A program made the translations under genes and the position numbers. The notes beneath the pieces were generated by a model. That model ran no database searches and was not told the origin of the DNA. It saw nothing but the letters and a program-made list of their open reading frames with translations. Of a stretch of 64,000 bases of DNA, positions 56,310 through 64,000 are shown piece by piece (within the stretch, counting starts at the first letter, position 1; each line of letters opens with the position of its first letter). Source of the DNA: Amorphophallus konjac (taxonomy: Eukaryota > Streptophyta > Magnoliopsida > Alismatales > Araceae); contig CM040117.1 of the NCBI GenBank assembly GCA_022559845.1, forward strand, positions 9,634,856 through 9,698,855. The letters are read 5' to 3'.

Positions 56310-59300
56310 TGTCACACCCCGAGCCCTTATTACAGCGGAAGACTAGCTCGAGGAACGCGAACAGCCGGCATGGTACGTCTCTTGCAAGTAAGAATGATCA
56401 CAGCGCAAGACAATCACACATAAGAATATAATTGCACAATAATTTAATCAAACTCCAACTTTATTTCATTAATAATAAAAATATTCCAATACAATAACTT
56501 TTCAACCTTCATTAATCCATCAGACTCAGGGAGAAGGAAATTACAAAGACTCAATCTAAACAATAGTACGTGACTTTCCTAAGTCTTCACTCTCATTTTG
56601 ACAAGACTTTCATTCGCTCTCGGACCCACTACTTGTATAACTAGAATCCGAATTCGAATCACTTCCATCTCCTGAAAAAGATTGGAAATAGATAATGACC
56701 ACACTTGCCCAGTAGGTATCTTCGCATCAACATGAAGGCACTATTAAAGTAATTATCATTTTAGCTCTAAAGAATAAGGTAAACTCATGCGAATGCGATC
56801 AATCATGCGATTAAATCAAGTAACAAAGATGATCATGTAAGATAGAATGAGCAAGTATGAATTAGCAAGAACATGATATGGCCTTTCATGAACAAGAATG
56901 TACTAGAAAGTCATGTAACAATCAAGAATGTACTCTTCACTTAGTAACAAGTATTTCGTGAATTTCTGTGGAATATCATGTAACAAGCTAAAAAGTCATG
57001 TATGTGTATATATCGTGTCGTGGATTTTCACTTCACGAGCCGTGGACCTTCACTTATTTATAGAGAAAGTACTCCCAGCGCAATGCGACGCCAGTAGCAT
57101 CATACCCTATAGTTTATAATAGTATGTTTCTGATAATCAGTCGAGGGGACTTGCATAGAGCCCTTGAACACAATCAGTGCTCGATCGCTTCTTCATGTAT
57201 AAATCAAGCTACTTCCACACATGTAAACAATATGGCCAAGAATATACAATTTCAACATTGGGTTCATGATAAAGTAATCAATCATAAGAATGCTTCTATT
57301 TGAAATAAGGATTTTCAAATAACATATAAAACTAGGTTATGCCATGGAAATAATTCGGTAGCATAACAGTACGTTTCTTAATTTTCATAATTTAAGATTA
57401 AGTATCTTGAACAATATGACAAGTCCTAGACCATCAATAATCTATCTAGAAACTTTAGAATATCAACCCTTGGGTCAAACCTCAGGTTAAAGTATTGTGA
57501 CGGTCAATTAATGGGCCGTTACATGAATGTGACGGTCTATAATTGGGCCATTAGAATGGCTGAATCCAGAAAGAATAAATTTGGACTCAATATATATGAC
57601 GGTTGTATACTGGACCGTTAGATGAGCCTGACGGTCTAGTATTAGGCCGTTACACAGTCAAAACCAGAAAACATCGATAGTGCTTCCTAAACAATTGGGT
57701 TTTAATGGTATAATCAACTCGACGTCCTAGTGAGAATCCCAGGCTCGCAGTGAATTACGGAGGCCTTGAAACCAGATTTCCTAGTCCATTGGAAGGAATA
57801 TCCAATAGAGAGGTCCTCAAGTCCAAGAATATGTTCCTATAGTATAAAAGTGTGAACTAATGGTCATATACCGGAATATATGCCATGTACTTAGAGAAAT
57901 TGACTCCATAGATAGAAAGAATGTGTACAATGTGAAACCATGATAAAACTTCGTCAATACATTAGTTAAAATCATGTTTTATTATAAAACTATAGAGTTT
58001 TAGCCATGAAATTAGCATGTACTTAAAATAACTCAAAAGGGCTTTAAACATGCATGAATCAATTTAAAACTTAAAGTTCATGAAGATAGGTCAAAACTTA
58101 GATAACTAGACTTATTTATAAGCTATTTTGACTGTTCTCAATTTTTTCTAGAATTTACAGAACCCAACATTCTGGTAGTCTAAGACAGGTGCGTCTTATA
58201 TCTGTGACGATTTATCGTGGATCCGTCAGAAGACTGTGACACACTACTTTTGGTCCATCAGAGATTTCAGAGAACTTAAGTGTTACAGAGCATGCGACGG
58301 CTTATCGTAAGACCGCTATATTTTGTGACGGTCGAACTATAGACCGTTAGAGCCCTGTTGACAGTGAATAAAATAAGAAGATTCTAAGATTTTTAACTCA
58401 CATCCTATCTGGAAATCATATATAAACTTCTACACGATAGAACGAAGGTTAAGCTAACAATATGCATGGGTTTTCTGTGAATTGACAAGAAGGTTCCATT
58501 TTAACTTAGTTAGGGCTAAGAATATGCATGCATGATATGTAAGTGCATACATCCTATTAAACATGAAATTCTTCACATATAAAGCATGAAATGAGCAAAA
58601 CAAGAGGGCTTTTACTCCTATCATGAAGTTCTTGCCATTCATTAGATAACCTACTTCTAACCTGGGCTATCAACTTTCAATTTGTGACTGCAAGACACGC
58701 CCTAGTTCTTCCCTTCCTGTGATTTTTTCGCAACTTCACATCGCTCTAACTCCTCAATCTCTTGACCTAAGGACATAAAATTTTGAGAGTAAGAAGGTGA
58801 AACTAAGGGGAACAAAAATTTCTAAATAACCAAACTCTAAATACCTCGTTTAGGTGGTCTAATCTCCTGATCTTCAGTAGACTTTCGCTCAGATTCCTGG
58901 GTTGCTATGGTCGAACCAACAACTTTGCAAGGTTCTAACTCTTTGTGTAGTAGATCTCCTAGCACGCAATTTTGAGGAAGATTAGTCCTATGTATAAGGA
59001 ATAAAAAGTTCTAAAGAACTTACCCGAAATACTATCTCCTTACCTTAGTTCCAGGTGAGCCAATGTAGGGGTCGCGCAGGTCAAAACTAGGGTCTATTTA
59101 TAGGTTCTAGCTAGGGTTTAAGGATTAGATCGATTCTAGAGTCATTGTTTAAAGCTTAGATCGACTTTTGAGAGTCCTTAATAAGTTTACTAGTCCTCCC
59201 ATCTCGATCCCTAAGAGATAGACTAGCAAAAATCTAATCTTTTTACTCTTTCTTCCATTTACGAAACTAACAGAGCGTAACGGTCTAGTCTTGGCGCGTT

Positions 59301-59631
59301 ACATGCTTGTGGCAGTCGCACGATAGACCGCTACATCCATTGTGCATAGAATTCAACTTAATTCAAACTCTTTCATTTGTTTTATCCACATAATTATCTA
59401 TAAAAGGGTGTTTATCCTTAAAATTCATGAATGGGCTAAATAACCTTTTAGAATATGAGCCAAACTTAATGGGCTTGGTCCTTAAACCTTTTGGGTTTTA
59501 TTTATCAAAGCTGGATTAATTATTCAACATACTTGGGCCTTATAATCAATTTAAGTTTTATAATTCCTAATAAATTCCAGAGATTCTTAAAATAATTTAG
59601 AAATTATTTATATAAATTTTGGGACACTACA
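56310..59631 (-). mobile_element. 3' LTR of element E, Tekay-type chromovirus (minus strand)
   Basis: Read on the minus strand it starts TGTAGTGTCCC at 59631, directly after a purine tract, and ends GGGGTGTGACA at 56310. Length is 3322 bp, long even for this clade. A TATA box (CTATAAATAGACCC) lies near 59095-59104 on the minus strand. The five bases beyond the end are GAGAG (56305-56309); the partner copy lies outside the window. It contains about nine GACGGTC...GACCGT units. Confidence 0.75.
57498..59335. repeat. Dispersed 26-base interrupted palindromes, GACGGTC-N8-GACCGTTA type, in LTR E
   Basis: Units near 57498, 57529, 57597, 57628, 58203, 58294, 58326, 59277 and 59310. The typical form is GTGACGGTCT...GGACCGTTAG. 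Mutated halves (GGGCCGTTA, GATCCGTCAG) keep the spacing. Confidence 0.7.
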
Positions 59632-59645
59632 CCCTCCCTCACTTA
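59632..59645 (-). other. Polypurine tract of element E
   Basis: On the minus strand AAGTGAGGGAGGG lies immediately before the LTR start TGTAGTG. Confidence 0.75.
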
Positions 59646-61902
59646 GAAGAATGTGGTCCCCAAATTCAATACATGGATTATATGGAGAGTGTACTTATAG
59701 TTGAATAGTTCCGAGAATGTTTTCCGCCTGGCTTCTTTCGTTTCCCAAGTTGCTTCGGACGGCCATGATTTCTTCCATTGAATTTTGACCATAGGAATTA
59801 CTTTATTCCTTAGTTGACGCACTTCCCGTTCTAGAATCTTTATTGGTGTTTGCTCGTACGTCATATCCTTCTGAATCTCCAAATTATCATAAGTGATAAC
59901 ATGGTAAGGATTATATACATACTTTTTTAGTATAGAGACGTGAAATACATCATGAACTCCTGCTAATTATGGAGGTAAAGCTAATTTATAAGCCACTTCA
60001 CCGACCCTTTCAAGAATTTCAAATGAGCCAATGAATCTTGGAGTTAGCTTGCCTTTGATGCCAAACCTTCGAATATCACGACCCGGAGAAACCTTCAGGT
60101 ACACATGATCTCCTACTTGAAACTCCAAGTCGCGCCTTCGATTATCTACATAAGATTTTTTACCTATCTTGTGCAATCTGTAATCTTTCTTGAATGAGCT
60201 TGATTTTCTCTGAAGAATCCCTGATAATGTCGGGGCCTAGAATTTGCCTTTCCCATATTTCATTCCAACATATCGGTGATCCACAGCTTTTTCCATATAA
60301 AGCTTCAAAAGGTACCATCTGTATGCTGGCCTGATAACTGTTGTTATATGCAAATTCTACCAGAGGCAAGTGATCATGCCAACTTCCTTTGAAGTCAATA
60401 GCACAAGCCCTGAGCATATCTTCCACCACTTGATTTGTTCTTTCAGTCTGACCATCAGTTTGTGGATGGAATGCCGTGCTAAAGTTCAATCTGGTTCCTG
60501 GTGAATGTTGTAGACCCTTCCAAAATTACGATGTGAATCTAGGATCTCTATCAGATATGATAGTGACAGGGACACCATGTAGCTTGATGATTTCTTTTAT
60601 GTATAAGGCTGCTAGAATGTCCGCAGACCATCGACTTTTGATAGGTATAAAGTGTGCCGATATAGTCAATCGGTCTATGATTACCCATATGCCGTCATGT
60701 CCACCTCTTGTCTTTGGTAAACCCATAATGAAATCCAATCCAATACTTTCCCATTTTCATGCTGGAATATCTAAGGGATGTAATTTACATGCGGGTCTAA
60801 AATATTCTGCCTTTACTTATTGACAAGTGAGACAGCAGGACATGAAATTAGCTATTTCCCTCTTCATATTGGGCCACCAGAAATTTCTTTTGAGATCTTG
60901 ATATATTTTTGTACTACCTGGGTGAATGGTGTACTTGGTTTTTTGTGCTTCTTCTAGGATCAGTTTCTTTGTATCCTCATGATCTGGTACACACACTCGG
61001 CCCTTAAATAGCAATCTTCCGTAATTGGTAATAGAAAAATCCGGCCTCTGTTCTATGTTGGCTCTAATTTCCAATAATACGGGATCATCATTTTGCTGCT
61101 TGACCAGATCCTCTATCAATGTAGGTTGAGCTTGAATATTAGCTATGAAACAATCTTCTTCCTTCACGTCAATATCTAAGTTCAACTAAGTAAATTGAGG
61201 AATAAGTTTAGTCATACTAATCATAAGACTTGAGAGCTTTCCCATTGGTTTTCTACTGAGTGCATCTGTTACAGCATTAGCCTTGTCAGGATGATATTGA
61301 ATAGCAAAATCGAAGTCTTTGAGATATTCTAACTATTTCCTCTGCCTCATATTTAACTCCTTTTGAGAGAATAAGTATTTCAAACTTTTGTGATTCGAGT
61401 AGACCGTGAATTTCTCTCCATAGAGATAATGACGCCAAATTTTTAAGGTGAAAATGACAACATCCAATTCCAAATCATGCACATGATAGTTTTCCTCGTG
61501 ACGTTTCAACTATCTTGAAGAATAACATATTACCTTTCCATTCTGCATGAGGACGCACCCTAAGCCAATGCCAGATGCATCCGTATATACTTCAAATCCA
61601 CCACCTTCCACCGGTAGCGTTAGAATAGGAGCTATAGTAAGATGGTTCTTAAGAGTTTGGAAACTCTTTTCACATTCCTTTGACCAGACGAAATGATTTT
61701 CTTTTCTTGTAAGTCTAGTTAAAGGAACATCAATTTTTGAGAAGTCTTTAATGAATCTCCTATAATATCCAGCTAGACCCAGAAAGCTCCTTACTTCTGA
61801 TACCGTCGTAGGCTGGCTCCAGTTTCTGACAACTTCTACTTTAGAAGGATCCACAGCGATGCCTTCTTTTGAAATAATGTGACATAGGAATGAAACTTCC
61901 TT
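59646..61902 (-). pseudogene. pol: Element E pol 3' part: RT end, RNase H, integrase, chromodomain (broken, truncated)
   Basis: From 61902 down: RT thumb ([33 protein letters not shown]), RNase H ([15 protein letters not shown]), HHCC finger region (HPGSTKIYQDLKRNFWWPN...CCLTCQ), integrase core ([26 protein letters not shown]), integrase C-terminus (VYLKVSPGRDIRRFGIKGKL, FHVSILKKYV) and a chromodomain (VIPMVKIQWKKS...EATWETKEARR), which marks the Tekay-like clade. Several stops interrupt it, including one after LALPP near 59968 and one near 60816. The N-terminal part is cut by LTR D inserted at 61903. Confidence 0.82.
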
Positions 61903-62550
61903 TGTCACGTCCCGATGCGGAAAATCGAGACACGAGCAGTTACGAGGCACTCGTGTTGGTCAGAGCATGTACAAATTTAATTCTAAAGATAGAGAGCTAA
62001 GATGAAATTGCTAATTTTATTCCATCAAAATAAATATTTACATCACTAATTTATAAGTCATAAAGGCATGATACAATCTTCCAAATTTTTCAAATACATA
62101 AACCTTGTAAAAACACTAATGATCTACATAAACCTAGGTAAAAAGGAAACATTCACTCTTTCACTCTTGTCCATTCCCTTATTCATTTTCATTTCATGCA
62201 ACAATTAACCAAAACGTAGGGTGAGTAAAAAGCTCAGTAGGATTTTATATCTCTAAAGTCATGCAATCTTTAAGTATTTAGCAATTTAACAATTCTTGTC
62301 ATGAAGTAATTGATCATGAATTTCAAGTAGGAAATTTTGTATAAGGAATTTCCAAGTAATTTCAAGATAACAAGATAATGTCAAGATCATGATAGTAGAC
62401 AAGACGATGATCATTTCCAGAAATATATCAAGAACTTTCATGATGAGACGATGGGTACTATCATTAAGACAATTCAAGAACATTCACAATGAACTTTAAG
62501 CAATATCGAAGTAGAGCAATCACTTGAACTTTAAACAATATAGATGTAAT
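61903..62550 (-). mobile_element. LTR D fragment (same family as C), inserted in E pol, cut by F
   Basis: Its boundary TGTCACGTCCCGATG (minus-strand end CGGGACGTGACA) interrupts the E pol frame. The inner sequence aligns with C (5555-6360) in reverse. The bases before it, TCCTT (61898-61902), are the candidate target duplication. Element F interrupts it at 62551. Confidence 0.65.
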
Positions 62551-62869
62551 TGATGCGGGACGGAAGTGGGGGGTCTTCTTCTTTCTTCTGATCATAGTCG
62601 CGCTATACCCATTACGCGCGTTCTGAAGAATGCGCTATATCGTTTACGCGCGTTCACAGACAGCAGCAGAACGAAGAACCTCAACGTTGGGGCTCCCGTG
62701 GATGACTCTAGGGGATCAAAACACAAGGGGACAACACATAGGAGGATAGAGAACACACGGGGGATGCTTAAAACGAAATCAAACCAAGCAAATCCTATCT
62801 AGGATAACTTTTGTGAAGGTGGGTGTGGGGGTGAACGGCAAGGGAAGGAGGGTGGACGTAGATGATGTT

Positions 62870-63785
62870 AGGGCCTTGAAGAGGCTTGGCTGGGGCCTCA
62901 CACCCGAACCCATCGTAGGTACGGTGCAGCCGAGCTCCATCCAGATCGTAACAACACCTTTGGCGGAGATGGGGAGGTGGAATCGTGGTTGGAAGAAGAT
63001 CAAAGCTCCGAATGGAGCCTCACACTCGACCCCGTCTCAGAGCCGATGCACCCGGGGCTTCGATCATCCTCCATTGAAGGGGAAAAGGAGAGGATCAGAG
63101 GGACAGAATTGGGCCTCGCACCCAGAGAGGGTGGGAGGAAAGGAAACCCCACACGTCAAAATGGCCAAACCCATTGCAGCGATAACACTGCTGCCGTGAT
63201 CCACTAGGCTCCCCAATCATAGGTCCTTTACCTTTATCCTCCCGACGGATAGGAGGCGTAGGCAACAAAGGACGTGCAGGAGGTGCGGGTGCCGGTGGAC
63301 GGGCTGTGGGTGGGGCCGTAAGATGCTGGGGACGAGGAAGGTCCCTCGGGGGTGGAGGACGGGGCCTAGGAGCAAAGGGCTCGGGGCGAGCGGGCTCTTG
63401 AGGTCGAGTCATGGGGGCCCTCGGATACGTGCCAGGTGAGCCACGGGGCTCGACACTACGAAGGGGAAAAGAGCCCAACCGATGGGGTGACTCGAACTCG
63501 GCCTCGAATTGCTCCAATTCGAGAGCTATCTGATATGCCTGAGGGCCTTGAAGAGGCTTGGCTGGGGCCTCACACCCGAACCCATCGCAGGTAAGGTGCA
63601 GCCGAGCTCCATCCAGATCGTAACAACACCTTTGGCGGAGATGGGGAGGTGGAATCATGGTTGGAAGAAGATCAAAGCTCCGAATGGAGCCTCACACTCA
63701 ACCCCGTCTCAGAGCCGATGCACCCGGGGCTTCGATCATCCTCCATTGAAGGGGAAAAGGAGAGGATTAGAGGGACAGAATTGGG
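62870..63785. repeat. Direct repeat pair (about 243 bp) inside element F
   Basis: Copies 62870-63112 and 63541-63785 share GGGCCTTGAAGAGGCTTGGC through GGGACAGAATTGGG with under ten differences. A block of about 428 bases separates them. Confidence 0.8.
63113..63658 (-). pseudogene. Gag fragment with truncated zinc knuckle, reversed inside F
   Basis: The minus-strand frame contains ALELEQFEAEFESPHRLGSF, a Pro/Arg-rich stretch, KGKGPMIGEPSGS and CYRCNGFGHFDV. This is the start of a CX2CX4HX4C knuckle, lost just before its last Cys where the repeat copy begins near 63140. It resembles the gag C-terminus of plant Ty3 elements. The frame runs across the repeat junction, so its upstream part may not belong to the same gag. 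Confidence 0.6.
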
Positions 63786-63839
63786 GCGACTATGATCAGA
63801 AAAAAGAAGAAGACCCCTCACTTCCGTCCCGCATCAATT

Positions 63840-63851
63840 TGGTATCAGAGC
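63840..63851 (+). other. Primer binding site of element F (tRNA-iMet type)
   Basis: TGGTATCAGAGC, the standard plant initiator-methionine PBS, three bases after the LTR end at 63836. Confidence 0.85.
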
Positions 63852-63905
63852 TTAGGGAACCAGGCTGTTCTCACAGACTAGGATCTTGAGCTACGAGGTT
63901 CGAGG

Positions 63906-64000
63906 ATGAACCTTTCCAAGTGGAGGGGTTTTGATGGGAATCAAGCAAGTCATCGAGCCGAAGCAAATCGAGCAGCTGACCTCCCCATCTCCGCCAAAGG
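63906..64000 (+). CDS. Element F gag start (partial, runs off the window)
   Basis: ATG at 63906 opens a frame (MNLSKWRGFDGNQ...) still open at the last base. The final 20 or so bases, ACCTCCCCATCTCCGCCAAAGG, are the reverse complement of part of the repeat inside the LTR unit. Too short to identify by domain; called gag from its place after the PBS. Confidence 0.45.
   Translation, partial: MNLSKWRGFDGNQASHRAEANRAADLPISAK

Larger units (their letters stand above)
62551..63836 (+). mobile_element. Element F: LTR (or LTR-like unit) with inverted-repeat ends
   Basis: It starts TGATGCGGGACGGAAGT and ends ACTTCCGTCCCGCATCA. The first and last 54 bases are inverted copies of each other with about two mismatches. 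It is followed by a tRNA-Met-type PBS, so the right end behaves as an LTR end. Inside are a 31-base direct repeat (62591-62661), two direct copies of a segment of about 243 bases (62870-63112 and 63541-63785), and between them a minus-strand gag piece. The left flank is GTAAT. Confidence 0.6.

Overview
This window is intergenic DNA from a large plant genome. It contains no host gene, tRNA, rRNA or CRISPR that I can support. Nearly all of it is LTR retrotransposons nested inside one another. A plant origin follows from the families seen: Tat/Ogre-type Ty3 elements with a second RNase H and a G-patch, Tekay-type chromoviruses, a Sirevirus-like copia 3' end, a LINE-type RNase H, and plant mobile domain (PMD) genes. 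I cannot name the species.

Left flank (1-9573): copia-like LTR sequence; an AT-rich stretch with a roughly 20-bp degenerate tandem repeat; a Tekay-like solo LTR (3095-5554) inserted into another LTR (called C here, ending at 6360); and the decayed 3' end of a Sirevirus-like element (env-like ORF, PPT, start of the 3' LTR).

Element A (9574-55995, TSD ACCCT) is a Tat/Ogre-like element of about 25.4 kb. Element B (29726-50713, TSD GAGGA) is about 21 kb and sits inside A. Both have the same plan: LTR, tRNA-Arg-like PBS, gag-protease-G-patch ORF, pol ORF (RT, degenerate RNase H, second RNase H, integrase), a conserved hairpin, and then genes on the opposite strand. The opposite-strand genes are multi-exon: a PMD plus coiled-coil gene (three tandem copies in A, one in B) and a second gene resembling DUF7745 (one in each). 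B is young, with about 17 LTR substitutions by eye and an intact pol. A is older and carries many stops, almost all explicable as C-to-T decay. B landed in exon 1 of A's first PMD copy.

The most striking signal is a set of short interrupted palindromes. A has arrays of GGCGTCCAGG/CCTGGACGCC in LTR U3, upstream of the antisense PMD gene next to a TATA box, and in that gene's first intron. B has a different palindrome (ACGCCY...RGGCGT) in the matching places. Two chromovirus LTRs carry a third type (GACGGTC...GACCGT). My hypothesis is that the antisense genes and the palindromes form an element-encoded regulatory or anti-silencing module.

Right flank (55996-64000): a LINE-type RNase H fragment; a Tekay chromovirus on the minus strand (3' LTR 56310-59631, pol up to 61902); an LTR (D) inserted in that pol; and, inside D, a further element F with an unusual LTR whose ends are inverted repeats, followed by a tRNA-Met-type PBS and a gag start that runs off the window.
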